A program made the position numbers and the translations under genes. From NCBI RefSeq assembly GCF_001753245.1, contig NZ_CP017415.1, positions 2,970,040 through 3,034,039 of the forward strand: a DNA stretch of 64,000 nt. Reading direction: 5' to 3'. Position 1 is the first letter of the stretch, and every line of letters begins with the position of its first letter. This document shows, in pieces, positions 26,329-36,786 of this stretch. The notes beneath the pieces are model-generated. The model saw nothing but the letters and a program-made list of their open reading frames with translations, was not told the origin of the DNA and made no database searches. This DNA is from Acidihalobacter yilgarnensis. GTDB taxonomy: Bacteria; Pseudomonadota; Gammaproteobacteria; DSM-5130; Acidihalobacteraceae.

Positions 26329-26784
26329 TCAGGGTGTCGTAAACGGCACCCGCATTTCTACCTGTCGCTTTGGATACGCCAGAATCACAACCGCTATCCA
26401 GTCGGCCCGACCCGAGGCGCAGGCCGGAATCATTGCGCGGGCTACCCAAACTTTGGCCGCGCCGTACCCCTCGCTACGAAAAGCAAATCGGTTGTCGCCC
26501 ATATTCATGCCCTTCATGATGAATTGCACCTCGGCATGTATAGGCGCCGGATCCGACTTCAGCGAAAGCACCAAGGGCGTGAGCGTTCGTGGGGACGAAC
26601 CAAACTTGAGTGTCGCCCGATAACCCGCGCCCATGACCGTACATCCGGTTACCGCCGACGGGTTGCAACCCGTCGGCGGCGTCAGCACCAAGGTTGCAGC
26701 CTCCGCAGCCTGTACACATCCCGCCGCCAGCAACACATACAGCAGCAAACCCGTCACAAGCACGCTGTTTCTTCCGCCGTCCAT
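26329..26784 (-). CDS. Exported small protein, possible lipoprotein, YtkA/FixH-like domain
   Basis: A 151-aa protein. The N-terminus has a hydrophobic stretch ending LLAAGCVQAAEA, readable either as a lipobox-like site (Cys) or as a signal peptidase I site (AEA). The mature part has one Cys pair (GCNPSAVTGC) and a segment MKGMNMGDNRFAF ... MIPACASGRADW that resembles YtkA/FixH-type domains of metal or redox-related proteins. The ATG at 26784 has an SD (GGAGGG) and overlaps the stop of the upstream Nudix gene by 1 bp. Function unknown. It occupies the place where yacG is often found. Confidence 0.7.
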   Translation of the reverse strand: MDGGRNSVLVTGLLLYVLLAAGCVQAAEAATLVLTPPTGCNPSAVTGCTVMGAGYRATLKFGSSPRTLTPLVLSLKSDPAPIHAEVQFIMKGMNMGDNRFAFRSEGYGAAKVWVARAMIPACASGRADWIAVVILAYPKRQVEMRVPFTTP

Positions 26785-27796
26785 TACGCCCTCCCAGAAC
26801 CGCAATCCCATAACCCTCGAATTGCGGCAATTCCCTGTCCGCCCCATTTGCGTGCCTGATCCACGTCCGATGAATGCAGACCGCCCAAGGCATAGACTGG
26901 GAATGCCGCCTGGGCGCATAGCTCGGCAAACCCCACCCACCCGATCACGGGTGCAGTCGGGTGGCTCAGGGTTGCGCGCACAGGCGAACAGACCGCGAAT
27001 TCAATCTGTAAGGCAGCGGCCTGCGCCAGCTCGGTAGCATCATGACAGGATGCACCCAACCAGAGATCGGTGGGTCGATCACCCAGGCGCAGACTCGCAA
27101 GTGCCGCCGAAGACAAATGCACGCCATCGGCACCGATATCCCGAGCCAAGGCAAACGTGCCATTAAGCATCAGGCGTGCACCATAACGTTGGCAGATCAT
27201 CACGGCAGCTTCCGCCAAGCGCCGCAGCGGGTCATTGCTCAAGGTCTTCGCGCGTAACTGAACGAGGCGGATACCGCCCTTAACGGCTTGTTCAAGCCGG
27301 TCGAGAAAGACCGCGTGGTCTGCTTCTGGTTCGGGCGTAATGAGGTAGCGATCCGGCAGACGCAATGCCGTCACGATGCCCCGATTGGCGTCAGGCAGGC
27401 TGAGCGAGCCAAGCGCCTCGGGCGTGAACCACCTCAATGGCTGACCCTCGCGACCTGACGGTGTGCCCACAAACCTATCAACGTGATAGACATGCAGGCG
27501 CACCGAGCGCTCTGGATAACGAAATGGGATAGTGATCAATGGATGGTAACTGATCGGGTCTATACCCAGCTCTTCGCTCAGTTCGCGGCTTAAGGCCTGT
27601 TCCGGGGTCTCTCCCCGCTCCAGTTTGCCGCCAGGAAATTCCCAGCGCCCCCCTGATGTACATCTGGGCGGCGCTGTGAGAGCAGCACACACCCGTCCTC
27701 ACGGCCAATCACGCCAACCGCTACCGCCAGCGACCGGTCATCGGGGCAAGCCTGCTCGTCAACTGCGGTAATCGGCGTTGATGCGCACATAGTCAT
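26784..27796 (-). pseudogene. mutT: Nudix hydrolase / ThiE-like fusion (MutT type), frameshifted
   Basis: Two-domain protein found between argJ/secA and cell-envelope genes in many gammaproteobacteria: an N-terminal Nudix domain (8-oxo-dGTP cleaning) and a C-terminal thiamine-phosphate-synthase-like domain. The N-terminal frame starts at 27796 and reads LAVAVGVIGREDGCVLLSQR. The rest, WEFPGGKLERGETPEQAL (Nudix box continuing RELSEELG) and RLVQLRAKTL ... GADGVHLSS, is in another frame. The break is at a six-base C run on the plus strand (27648-27653); one added base joins RPDVHQGG to RWEFPGG and gives a 337-aa protein. Likely a sequence error. It overlaps argJ at its start. Confidence 0.88.
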
Positions 27797-28976
27797 AACT
27801 CAGGTCGGTCGTCCAGATCTGAGTGGAAGCCTCACCACGCGACAGCGCAATACGAATCAGGAGTGCCTCCTGTGCCAGTGCCGCCTGCCCCTGTGCTTCA
27901 GTGTATGCCGGGTCCCGACCACCTCCGGTCACGATGCGCACACCATTGATATCGAGATCGACATGGTGCGTATCCAGATCACGGATACCCGAGCGTCCGA
28001 CCGCTGCAAGGATGCGCCCCCAGTTGGGGTCACTTGCGAACAGAGCGGTCTTGACCAGTGGCGAATTCGCCACCGTGAACGCGACCTGTCGAGCCTCCTC
28101 AACGCTGTATGCGCCACTAACTTCGATGGTAACGAACTTGGTCGCGCCCTCCCCATCGCGAATCACTGCCTGCGCCAGCTCACGACACAGATCGGCCAGT
28201 GCATCGGCAAATCGGCGATAAGCCGGCATGGCCGCATCGTCGATCTCGACACCGGATGCCCCTGTCGCCAACAGCGTACAGGCGTCGTTGGTGGAGGTGT
28301 CGCCATCGACGGTGATGCTATTGAAAGAACCGGCCATGGCAGCGTTCAGCGCCTGTCTCAACACGGGTCCCGGCACACTGGCATCCGTGCCGATAAATAC
28401 CAGCAAGGTCGCCATGTCCGGGTGGATCATGCCGGAGCCCTTGACGATCCCGGTCAAGGTGACCGTACGACCATCGATCACGAATTGCCTGGATGCCCCT
28501 TTGGGCAGGGTATCCGTGGTCATGATGGTCTGCGCTGCCTCTAGCCAACCATCCTCATGAAGACCTTGCAGGGCAGATGCGATACCCGCAGGAAAGCGCG
28601 CTACCGGCAAAGGCTCACCGATCACCCCGGTCGAGAACGGCAGCACAGCCTCGACCTCACACCCGCCTCGTTCAGCGAGCAACCGGCAAGTTTCATGTGC
28701 TGCGGCAAGTCCGGGCTCACCGGTACCTGCGTTGGCATTACCCGCATTGACCAGCAGGAAGCGTGGTGCCATTTCTGCGAGGTGGTCACGCGCCAACTGC
28801 ACCGGAGCGGCGCAAAAGGCGTTGCGCGTAAAGACCGCGGCACCCTGCGTACCCACATCTGCCGCAATCACCAGTAGGTCGTTACGTCCACGGTAACGAA
28901 TGCCTGCGGCGGCTACGCCCAATTGTATCCCTTTGATGGGCAGTAATGGCCCAGGCATCTGCAAACCGACCGCCAT
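27759..28976 (-). CDS. argJ: Bifunctional glutamate N-acetyltransferase / N-acetylglutamate synthase
   Basis: Arginine biosynthesis: ArgJ transfers the acetyl group from N-acetylornithine to glutamate. At 405 aa it has normal length. The precursor self-cleaves before the nucleophile Thr in KGSGMIHPDMATLL, splitting it into alpha and beta chains; this motif is intact. NAGNANAGTG in the alpha part and SFNSITVDGDTSTND in the beta part are family signatures. It lies 12 bp downstream of secA on the same strand. Confidence 0.96.
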   Translation of the reverse strand: MAVGLQMPGPLLPIKGIQLGVAAAGIRYRGRNDLLVIAADVGTQGAAVFTRNAFCAAPVQLARDHLAEMAPRFLLVNAGNANAGTGEPGLAAAHETCRLLAERGGCEVEAVLPFSTGVIGEPLPVARFPAGIASALQGLHEDGWLEAAQTIMTTDTLPKGASRQFVIDGRTVTLTGIVKGSGMIHPDMATLLVFIGTDASVPGPVLRQALNAAMAGSFNSITVDGDTSTNDACTLLATGASGVEIDDAAMPAYRRFADALADLCRELAQAVIRDGEGATKFVTIEVSGAYSVEEARQVAFTVANSPLVKTALFASDPNWGRILAAVGRSGIRDLDTHHVDLDINGVRIVTGGGRDPAYTEAQGQAALAQEALLIRIALSRGEASTQIWTTDLSYDYVRINADYRS

Positions 28977-28988
28977 GGATCTCGTCTC

Positions 28989-31712
28989 TTAGTTCAGCTG
29001 GCCGTGACAATGTTTGAATTTCTTGCCCGAGCCGCACCAGCAGGGATCGTTACGGCCAACCTTGGGATGATCCCGCCGATAGGGCTCGGCCCCACCCGCT
29101 TCGGGTAGTTGCGGCCCAGCCTCTTCATCGCCATTCGCCATGAGCGCACTTTGTGCCTCGGGGTGCGAAAACTGCATCGGTGTGGCGCTTCGTTGCATCG
29201 CCTCGGCTCGATCAAGCTCTTCCGGCGAAGCCATCTGGATACGCATCAATACCGACACGACCTCGTGCTTCATGGCCTCAAGCATGGATTCGAACATCGT
29301 GAAGGCCTCGCGCTTGTATTCCTGCTTGGGGTCCTTCTGTGCGTAGCCACGCAGGCCGATTCCCTGGCGCAGGTAGTCCATGGCCGCCAGATGTTCCTTC
29401 CATTGGCTATCCAGCACCTGCAACATGATGTCCTTCTCGATGCGGTACATCAGCTCCTCGCCGAAGTCCGCAGCCTTTTTGGCCATCAGTTCGTCAGCCG
29501 CCTCGCGGATGCGATGACGCAGGCCCTGCTCGTCCAGGTGGTCGTCCTCGTCCAGCCATTGCTGTAAAGGCAGCACCAACCCAAAATCTCGCGTCAGTGC
29601 ATCGGTCAGCTCGGCGATATCCCACTGTTCATCAAGACTGTCGCGTGGAACGCATGCATCGATAGCGGAGGTGATTACGTCCTCGCGTATGGATTCGACG
29701 GTCTCGTGTACGTTCTCGGCCGTCAACAGCTCCCAGCGTTGTTCGTAGATGACCTTGCGTTGGTCGTTGGCGACGTCGTCGTATTCAAGCAAATTCTTGC
29801 GGATGTCGAAATTGTGGCCTTCAACTTTGCGCTGAGCATTTTCGATCGCGCGCGTAACCCAGGCATTCTCGATCGCCTCGCCCTGCTGCATACCCAATCG
29901 CTGCATCAGACCCTTCACACGATCCGAGGCGAAGATGCGCATCAGGTTGTCTTCGAGCGACAGATAGAAGCGTGTCGAACCCGGATCGCCCTGACGGCCG
30001 GCGCGACCACGTAGCTGATTATCGATGCGGCGTGACTCGTGACGCTCAGTACCCACGATGTGCAAACCGCCGGCGGTAACCACCGCGTCGTGACGCGCTT
30101 GCCAAGCTTCGCGCAACTGGGCACGCGTAGCCTCGTCCAGGTCATCGCCATGCTTGGCGTATTCCGCCTCCAGACTACCGCCCAACACGATGTCCGTACC
30201 GCGGCCAGCCATATTGGTCGCGATGGTCACCGCACCAGGCAAGCCGGCTTCGGCGACGATCTGGGCCTCACGTTGATGCTGCTTGGCATTGAGCACTTCG
30301 TGACGAATATCGAGCTTCTTGAGCTTGGCGGCAAGGTACTCGGAGGTTTCGATCGAAGCCGTACCGACCAGCACGGGACGCTGAGACTCCACACATTCCC
30401 GGATATCCTCGATGATCGCCTCAAATTTTTCCTCGGCGGTGAGATAGATCAGGTCGTGAAAATCCTTACGCGCCAGCGGCCGGTTGGTTGGGATAACCAC
30501 CACCTCAAGCCCATAGATCTGCTGAAATTCGTACGCCTCGGTATCCGCCGTACCCGTCATGCCGGACAGTCGTTCGTAAAGCCTGAAGTAATTCTGGAAG
30601 GTGATTGAAGCGAGCGTCTGGTTCTCGTTCTGTATGGGCACCCCTTCCTTCGCCTCGACCGCCTGATGCAGCCCCTCCGACCAACGCCGCCCCGGCATCG
30701 TACGCCCGGTGAATTCATCGACGATGATGACCTCGCCGTCCTTGACGATATAGTCCACATTGCGCTGATAAAGCGCATTCGCACGCAGGGCCGCGTTGAG
30801 GTGGTGCATCAGACCGATGTTGGCCACGTCGTATAGACTGGTGCCCTGCTCTAGCAGTTCTGCCTCATCCAGCAGCGCCTCGACATGCAGATGGCCCGCC
30901 TCAGACAGCAATACCTGCTTGAGCTTTTCATCAACCAGATAATCACCCTCAGCCTCCTCGTCCGCCTGTGGACTGAGCTTGGGTATCAACGCGTTGATCT
31001 TAAGGTAAAGCTCTGAATTCTCGTTGGTCGGACCGGAAATGATGAGGGGTGTGCGCGCCTCATCGATCAGGATCGAGTCCACTTCATCGACCACCGCGTA
31101 GTAGAGCGGCCGCTGGACACGCTCCTCGACACTGAAGGCCATATTGTCACGCAGGTAGTCGAAACCGAATTCGTTATTCGTCCCGTAGGTCACGTCTGCG
31201 CTGTAGGCCTCTCGACGTTGTTCTGCGTCCAGCCCGCCCACGATTACTCCAGTGCTCAGCCCTAGAAAGCCATACAAACGACTCATCCAGGCAGCGTCAC
31301 GGCTGGCGAGATAATCATTCACGGTAATGACATGCACACCGCGGCCGGTCAGGCCATTAAGGTAGGTGGGCAAAGTCGCGACGAGTGTCTTACCTTCGCC
31401 GGTCTTCATTTCGGCGATTTTGCCCTCGTGCAACACCATGCCACCGATCAGCTGCACGTCATAGTGACGCATCCCCAATACGCGGCGGCTCGCCTCACGC
31501 ACGGTGGCGAATGCCTCCGGCATCAGATCGTCTAACGCCTCGCCTTGCGCGAGCCGCTGCTTGAATTCATCGGTCTTGCCTTTGAGCGAAGCATCGTCCA
31601 ACGATTCGAACGAAGGCTCTAGTGCATTGATTCGGGCAACTAGGCGCCCATACCGCTTGACCTGACGTTCGTTGCGACTACCGAATACCTTTGTTAAGAC
31701 CTTGCCGAGCAT
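28989..31712 (-). CDS. secA: Preprotein translocase ATPase SecA
   Basis: Motor ATPase that drives Sec-dependent export. At 907 aa it has full length. Walker A is [14 protein letters not shown] near residue 102, the DEAD-box-like Walker B is [13 protein letters not shown], and the second nucleotide-binding fold has [15 protein letters not shown]. The C-terminal zinc motif is [14 protein letters not shown], used for SecB and ribosome binding. It lies between the M23 peptidase gene and argJ. Confidence 0.98.
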   Translation of the reverse strand: MLGKVLTKVFGSRNERQVKRYGRLVARINALEPSFESLDDASLKGKTDEFKQRLAQGEALDDLMPEAFATVREASRRVLGMRHYDVQLIGGMVLHEGKIAEMKTGEGKTLVATLPTYLNGLTGRGVHVITVNDYLASRDAAWMSRLYGFLGLSTGVIVGGLDAEQRREAYSADVTYGTNNEFGFDYLRDNMAFSVEERVQRPLYYAVVDEVDSILIDEARTPLIISGPTNENSELYLKINALIPKLSPQADEEAEGDYLVDEKLKQVLLSEAGHLHVEALLDEAELLEQGTSLYDVANIGLMHHLNAALRANALYQRNVDYIVKDGEVIIVDEFTGRTMPGRRWSEGLHQAVEAKEGVPIQNENQTLASITFQNYFRLYERLSGMTGTADTEAYEFQQIYGLEVVVIPTNRPLARKDFHDLIYLTAEEKFEAIIEDIRECVESQRPVLVGTASIETSEYLAAKLKKLDIRHEVLNAKQHQREAQIVAEAGLPGAVTIATNMAGRGTDIVLGGSLEAEYAKHGDDLDEATRAQLREAWQARHDAVVTAGGLHIVGTERHESRRIDNQLRGRAGRQGDPGSTRFYLSLEDNLMRIFASDRVKGLMQRLGMQQGEAIENAWVTRAIENAQRKVEGHNFDIRKNLLEYDDVANDQRKVIYEQRWELLTAENVHETVESIREDVITSAIDACVPRDSLDEQWDIAELTDALTRDFGLVLPLQQWLDEDDHLDEQGLRHRIREAADELMAKKAADFGEELMYRIEKDIMLQVLDSQWKEHLAAMDYLRQGIGLRGYAQKDPKQEYKREAFTMFESMLEAMKHEVVSVLMRIQMASPEELDRAEAMQRSATPMQFSHPEAQSALMANGDEEAGPQLPEAGGAEPYRRDHPKVGRNDPCWCGSGKKFKHCHGQLN

Positions 31713-31805
31713 GCGCAGCCATCCGCCTTATGTGTTTTAGGGAGGGGCAATGAATGCGGAATGGTAGCAGAAACCAGCAGGCTGGGTCGCGGGCGCGGGG
31801 CGCCA

Positions 31806-32801
31806 TCAACCTCGCCGCTTGCGAATAAAACGCAGCGGATTGATCGGATGCCCCTGATAGCGCACTTCAAGATGTACGTGCGGCCCGGTGGAGCGCCCGG
31901 TGGAACCCAGCTGTGCGATGACCTGACCCTGCCGGATTACTTGGCCTATTTTTACGTCCACCCGCTCATTGTGGCCATATATGGTCGAATAGCCGTCGCC
32001 ACTCGCGATTTCGACCATATTGCCATAGCCACCATCGGGACCCGCGTGGATCACAATGCCGCTGGCCACCGCCTGCACCGCCTCGCCTTCACGTCCGGCA
32101 AAGTCGATGCCCGGGTGAAATTCCGGCCGACCGGTAAAGGGGTCGGTTCTCATGCCGTAATAAGAAGAAATCCAGCCCTTTTCGATGGGCCAGCCCTTGG
32201 GGGTGGTCTCCGCGCGCAAATGCCGCCGCGCAAGCACCTGCCCGAGCACCTCAAGTTGCGCCTGCCGTTCATTGAGTTGTTGCGACAGAGCATCGAGTTG
32301 CTGCTGTATATCCGGTGCACTGAAGTGCCCCTCTTCTCCCTTCGGGTCGGGGCCGCCCTGCCCGGGCGGATGACCGAAATCGAATTCACGAGGATCGAGA
32401 TTGGCCATTTTCACGAGTTTGCCGCCTAGCGCGTCCAGGCGCATCACATCGGCCTGCAATTCACCAAGACGTCGCGTGAGGGCATCAATCCGCGCATCAG
32501 CAGTTTGACGCGTCACCCTCACCTCGCGCTGCGACTGCGTAATGGTCTGCTGCCAATGATTGACGAGGTTGCGGACACCGTATTCCTGCCCAACCAGATA
32601 CCCCCCGTACAACAGGCTCGCAACCAGCAACAATACCCCTGTTGCCAACAGCGTCCAATGGTGCCACCGACCCAGCGCGAGGTGGCGACTGCCGCCACCC
32701 TTACCCCCAAAACGATGATATCCATGGCCATGAGCTAATATCCCATAAACTGCGTTATCGACTCGCTGCCCGCGATAGCCGCCAGTCGTGTCGGCGCACA
32801 C
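31806..32801 (-). CDS. M23 family metallopeptidase (LytM domain), membrane anchored
   Basis: A 331-aa periplasmic peptidoglycan endopeptidase-like protein. One N-terminal membrane helix (WTLLATGVLLLVASLLYGG) is followed by a coiled-coil region to ~residue 200 and a C-terminal LytM/M23 domain. Zinc ligands are present (HPGIDFAG and the HVHLEVR end motif). The start is uncertain: the frame has no ATG close to the expected N-terminus, so I placed it at the GTG 32801. An ATG at 32746 would give the expected MGILAHGHG start only if one more G were present. It is divergent from dciA. Confidence 0.82.
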   Translation of the reverse strand: MCADTTGGYRGQRVDNAVYGILAHGHGYHRFGGKGGGSRHLALGRWHHWTLLATGVLLLVASLLYGGYLVGQEYGVRNLVNHWQQTITQSQREVRVTRQTADARIDALTRRLGELQADVMRLDALGGKLVKMANLDPREFDFGHPPGQGGPDPKGEEGHFSAPDIQQQLDALSQQLNERQAQLEVLGQVLARRHLRAETTPKGWPIEKGWISSYYGMRTDPFTGRPEFHPGIDFAGREGEAVQAVASGIVIHAGPDGGYGNMVEIASGDGYSTIYGHNERVDVKIGQVIRQGQVIAQLGSTGRSTGPHVHLEVRYQGHPINPLRFIRKRRG

Positions 32802-32844
32802 GCCTTCATTCTGAATATTGATTACACTAACGAATTGACAGCGC

Positions 32845-33201
32845 GTGCCAATACCCGCTTCTGACGAGCGGCCGCTTAAGCCCGATGAGACCGATCCGAC
32901 ACCTATTATGCAACACGCCAGCCAATTCCTACCTGCAGCCCTGCTAGAACGCGCCAAGCGTATGGCTCGAATTTCGTCGATGCTAAAGTCGGCTCTGACA
33001 CCGGAATTATCAGCGCATGTTTGGTTTGCCGGGATCGAAGGAGACACAGCCCAATTGCTCACAGACAGTGGCAGCTGGGTCGCACCGCTGCGTTTCCAGC
33101 AACAATTGTTGCTGGAACGGCTCAACGGGGTTATGAATGGTCCTACCTGTACCCGAATCAGCATCCGGGTCGTACCAGAGGGGCTACCGGCCAATAGCTA
33201 A
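32845..33201 (+). CDS. dciA: DciA-like (DUF721) replication helicase loader
   Basis: A 118-aa DUF721 protein. DciA loads the replicative helicase in bacteria that lack DnaC. The KH-like core reads LLERAKRMARISSMLKSALT ... HVWFAGIEGDTAQLLTDSGSW, which matches the family. The annotated start is GTG; the internal ATG giving MQHASQFLPAALLE is an alternative, 21 residues shorter. Small DUF721 genes near lpxC and secA are common in gammaproteobacteria. It is convergent with lpxC. Confidence 0.85.
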   Translation: MPIPASDERPLKPDETDPTPIMQHASQFLPAALLERAKRMARISSMLKSALTPELSAHVWFAGIEGDTAQLLTDSGSWVAPLRFQQQLLLERLNGVMNGPTCTRISIRVVPEGLPANS

Positions 33202-33231
33202 AGAACCCCGGCAACCCAAAGTAGCCACCCT

Positions 33232-34146
33232 CTAACCCAGCGCAACCACCGGCTGGGAATACGAGATCGGTGCAAGTCGCTCGTCGTCGAAGGTCACCTC
33301 CTCCCAAGCCCCTTCCTGCGCTATCAACGCTCGCAGCAATCGATTATTCAGAGCATGACCGGATTTGTAGCCGGTAAAGGCCCCAATCAGGCTGTGGCCG
33401 AGCAAATAGAGATCGCCAATGGCATCCAACACCTTGTGCTTGACGAACTCATCCTCGTAGCGCAGACCATCCTCGTTCAGCACCCGGTAGTCATCCAACA
33501 CCACCGCATTTTCCAAGCTGCCGCCCAACGCCAAATTACGCGCGCGCAAAGTCTCAATGTCGCGCATAAAACCGAAAGTGCGGGCACGACTGACCTCCTT
33601 CACGAAGGAAGTGCTGGAGAAATCCAGTTCGGTGAACTGCACTCCGTTCTTGAACATCGGGTGATCGAAGTCGATGCCGAAACCAACCTTGAAACCGTCA
33701 AACGGTTCGAATCTGGCCCATTTATCGCCATCCTCGACCGTGACGCGCTGCTTAATCCTGATATAGCGTTTAGGCGCATGCTGCTCAACGATACCTGCCG
33801 ACTGAATCAGGAACACGAAGGGGCCGGCGCTGCCGTCCATGATCGGTACCTCTGGTGCGCTCACATCAACGGTCAGGTTGTCGATCCCGAGGCCTGCCAC
33901 GGCCGAAAGCAGATGCTCGACCGTTGAGATGGAAGTACCACCTTGCACCAATGTGGTCGACAGCCGCGTGTCTCCGACATTCTGCGGCGTCGCTTTGATC
34001 GAAACGACAGGGTCCAAATCTACCCGGCGGAAGACCACGCCGGCATCGACCGGCGCAGGATGCAGGGTGAGCAAGACCTTCTCTCCCGTATGAAGACCCA
34101 CCCCTGTCGCGCGAATCGCGTTCTTAAGCGTGCGCTGCCTGATCAA
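33232..34146 (-). CDS. lpxC: UDP-3-O-acyl-N-acetylglucosamine deacetylase
   Basis: Committed step of lipid A synthesis, zinc dependent. At 304 aa it has normal length. It starts [21 protein letters not shown]. The zinc-binding [12 protein letters not shown] and [14 protein letters not shown] motifs and the C-terminal [13 protein letters not shown] are all present. It closes the dcw cluster and is separated from ftsZ by 201 bp that holds no convincing gene. Confidence 0.98.
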   Translation of the reverse strand: MIRQRTLKNAIRATGVGLHTGEKVLLTLHPAPVDAGVVFRRVDLDPVVSIKATPQNVGDTRLSTTLVQGGTSISTVEHLLSAVAGLGIDNLTVDVSAPEVPIMDGSAGPFVFLIQSAGIVEQHAPKRYIRIKQRVTVEDGDKWARFEPFDGFKVGFGIDFDHPMFKNGVQFTELDFSSTSFVKEVSRARTFGFMRDIETLRARNLALGGSLENAVVLDDYRVLNEDGLRYEDEFVKHKVLDAIGDLYLLGHSLIGAFTGYKSGHALNNRLLRALIAQEGAWEEVTFDDERLAPISYSQPVVALG

Positions 34147-34347
34147 TGCCTGTATCCCCTATGATTTCGTCCATGACGACGCGGAGCATCCGTCGAAACC
34201 GATCCGCATACATCAGCAAGAGCAATATCCGCGCCAGCCAGCAGGCCAAAAACGCCCGCTCAGAGGCCTTATAAACGACCCATGTTAGCGCAGACTGCAA
34301 GTTCACGCACTATTTTTGCGCGTAATCCGCCCAAACTCTCGACTGGC

Positions 34348-35499
34348 TCAATCCGCCTGTTTACGCAGAAACGCGGGGATGTCCAAGTAGTCCGTACCCG
34401 TCATCTGACGTGCAGGCGGCTCATCATGGCGGTGTGGCTTACGGATGACCGTCGGACGGTCGTACTCCTTGTAATTACCTCGACCAAGACGCTCATGCTC
34501 GGCTTTGGGAAATGGTGACGGAGGAACCTCGGTTTCAGTCACGCGGCTACCCAGGCCAGTCGCCACCAAGGTAACGCGCACCTCGTCTTGCATATCCGGG
34601 TCGATCACGGTGCCGATCACCACCGTCGCGTCGTTCTGGGCCAAAGCCTCGATTTCCGAACCCACAGACTCGAACTCATCCATGGCGAAATCCAGACCAG
34701 CGGTAATATTCACCAGAATGCCCTTGGCACCAGCGATATTCACGTCCTCCAGCAACGGACTTGAGATCGCCGCCTGCGCCGCACTACGCGCACGACCTTC
34801 GCCAGAACCGGTGCCGGTGCCCATCATCGCCATACCCATTTCAGACATCACGGTACGCACGTCGGCAAAGTCAACGTTGATCAAACCTGGCCGCGTGATC
34901 AATTCTGCGATGCCCTGAACCGCACCATAAAGTACGTTATTGGCTGCCTTGAACGCATCCAGCAAAGTCACACCCTTACCGAGTACGGACAACAACTTTT
35001 CATTCGGGATAGTGATTAACGAGTCGACGTGCTTGCCGAGCTCTTCGATGCCCGCTGTGGCCGACGCCATTCGTCTACGTCCCTCGAATGGAAAGGGCTT
35101 AGTGATCACTGCGACGGTCAGAATGCCCATTTCGCGAGCGATCTGCGCCACCACCGGGGCCGCACCGGTCCCTGTGCCACCACCCATACCAGCCGTGATG
35201 AACAGCATATCGGCGCCTTCGATGACCTCGCGAATCCGATCACGATCCTCCATCGCAGCCTGGCGACCAAGCTCTGGATTGGCGCCGGCTCCCAAACCCT
35301 TGGTGATATTGGTGCCCAGTTGCAGCACCGTCTTCGCGCTGTGATTCTTAAGTGCCTGGGCATCCGTGTTGGCGCAAATGAAATCTACACCCTCGATGCT
35401 GGCATTGACCATGTGCTGCACAGCATTGCCGCCGCCGCCGCCCACGCCGATGACCTTGATAACCGCATCCTGTGCAAATGAATCTACGAGTTCGAACAT
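34348..35499 (-). CDS. ftsZ: Cell division GTPase FtsZ
   Basis: Tubulin-like GTPase that forms the Z ring, 383 aa. The GTP-binding signature [13 protein letters not shown], the T7 region [15 protein letters not shown] and the conserved C-terminal peptide [11 protein letters not shown] that binds FtsA/ZipA are intact. It lies 42 bp downstream of ftsA. Confidence 0.98.
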   Translation of the reverse strand: MFELVDSFAQDAVIKVIGVGGGGGNAVQHMVNASIEGVDFICANTDAQALKNHSAKTVLQLGTNITKGLGAGANPELGRQAAMEDRDRIREVIEGADMLFITAGMGGGTGTGAAPVVAQIAREMGILTVAVITKPFPFEGRRRMASATAGIEELGKHVDSLITIPNEKLLSVLGKGVTLLDAFKAANNVLYGAVQGIAELITRPGLINVDFADVRTVMSEMGMAMMGTGTGSGEGRARSAAQAAISSPLLEDVNIAGAKGILVNITAGLDFAMDEFESVGSEIEALAQNDATVVIGTVIDPDMQDEVRVTLVATGLGSRVTETEVPPSPFPKAEHERLGRGNYKEYDRPTVIRKPHRHDEPPARQMTGTDYLDIPAFLRKQAD

Positions 35500-35541
35500 A
35501 GCAACCTCCCAAATCCGTTATGGATTCAATAATTCAAAAAT

Positions 35542-36780
35542 TCAAAAATTCCCCTGGAACCAACTTTTCATACGGTGCCAAACGCCGTCCGATGAGGTCG
35601 GCATACGATGTCGCTCCAAACGTCCTGCGCCCCGTCCGCGGCTGCCGTAAAGCACAAGGCCGACACCCGTCGCGTGAATCGGATTGCGCACCACATCCGC
35701 AAGCCCGAACACGTGCTGCGGGACACCCAGTCGTACAGGCATGTGGAAAACCTCCTCGGCAAGATCAAGCGCGCCTTCCATTTTTGAAGAACCGCCGGTG
35801 AGCACGATGCCCGCGGCGATCAAATCTTCGTATCCGCTGCGCCTGAGCTCCGCTTGCACCAAGCTGAGTAATTCCTCGTAGCGCGGCTCGACCACCTCGG
35901 CCAAGGTCTGACGTGATAGCCGCCGGGATGGACGATCACCGACACTGGGTACCTCGATGGTCTCCTCCGGATTCGCCAACTGGCGAAGTGCACAGGCGTA
36001 TTTGATCTTGATTTCCTCGGCATACTGCGTCGGTGTACGCAACGCGACCGCGATGTCGTTGGTCACCTGATCCCCCGCAATGGGAATGACCGACGTGTGC
36101 CGGATTGCACCGTCTGTAAACACGGCCAGATCGGTCGTGCCGCCGCCGATGTCGACTAGGCAAACGCCCAATTCTTTCTCATCTTCGGTCAGCACCGCGT
36201 AACTCGATGCGAGCTGTTCCAGGATGATGTCCTCAACCTCGAGCCCACAGCGACGGACACACTTAATGATGTTTTGTGCCGCACTGACCGCGCCGGTAAC
36301 CAGATGCACCTTGGCCTCCAGGCGCACACCGGACATGCCCACCGGCTCGTGGATACCTTCCTGGTCGTCGATAATGAATTCCTGCGGCAGGATATGAAGT
36401 ACCTGCTGGTCGGCCGGGATCGCCACGGCTCTTGCCGCATCGATGACCCGATCAACATCGCTCTGGGTGACTTCCTTATCCTTGATCGCAACAATGCCGT
36501 GGGAATTGAGGCTGCGGATATGACTACCCGCGATCCCGGCATAGACGGAGTGAATCTGCACCCCCGCCATCAGCTCGGCCTCTTCCACCGCCCGCTGCAT
36601 TGATTGCACCGTGGATTCGATATTGACCACGACGCCCTTTTTAAGACCACGCGAGGGATGCGAGCCTATCCCGACGATGTCAATCGTGCCCTCGGCATTG
36701 ATCTCGCCAACAATGGCGACAACCTTCGAGGTACCAATATCCAGGCCTACGATCATGCCCCGGTCCGCTCGCTTGGACAT
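35542..36780 (-). CDS. ftsA: Cell division protein FtsA
   Basis: Actin-like ATPase that anchors FtsZ to the membrane, 412 aa. The phosphate-1 motif is VGLDIGTSKVVAIVGE, and DIGGGTTDLAVF and LTGGSSKMEG form the nucleotide pocket. The C-terminus VWHRMKSWFQGNF is the membrane-targeting amphipathic helix. It is 6 bp downstream of ftsQ. Confidence 0.98.
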   Translation of the reverse strand: MSKRADRGMIVGLDIGTSKVVAIVGEINAEGTIDIVGIGSHPSRGLKKGVVVNIESTVQSMQRAVEEAELMAGVQIHSVYAGIAGSHIRSLNSHGIVAIKDKEVTQSDVDRVIDAARAVAIPADQQVLHILPQEFIIDDQEGIHEPVGMSGVRLEAKVHLVTGAVSAAQNIIKCVRRCGLEVEDIILEQLASSYAVLTEDEKELGVCLVDIGGGTTDLAVFTDGAIRHTSVIPIAGDQVTNDIAVALRTPTQYAEEIKIKYACALRQLANPEETIEVPSVGDRPSRRLSRQTLAEVVEPRYEELLSLVQAELRRSGYEDLIAAGIVLTGGSSKMEGALDLAEEVFHMPVRLGVPQHVFGLADVVRNPIHATGVGLVLYGSRGRGAGRLERHRMPTSSDGVWHRMKSWFQGNF

Positions 36781-36786
36781 GCTTTG

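Noticed and set aside
34124-34306. 60-codon minus-strand frame between ftsZ and lpxC
   Set aside because: GTG start without SD, and overlaps the lpxC start; hydrophobic content alone is not enough. Nothing else recognised in the 201-bp gap.
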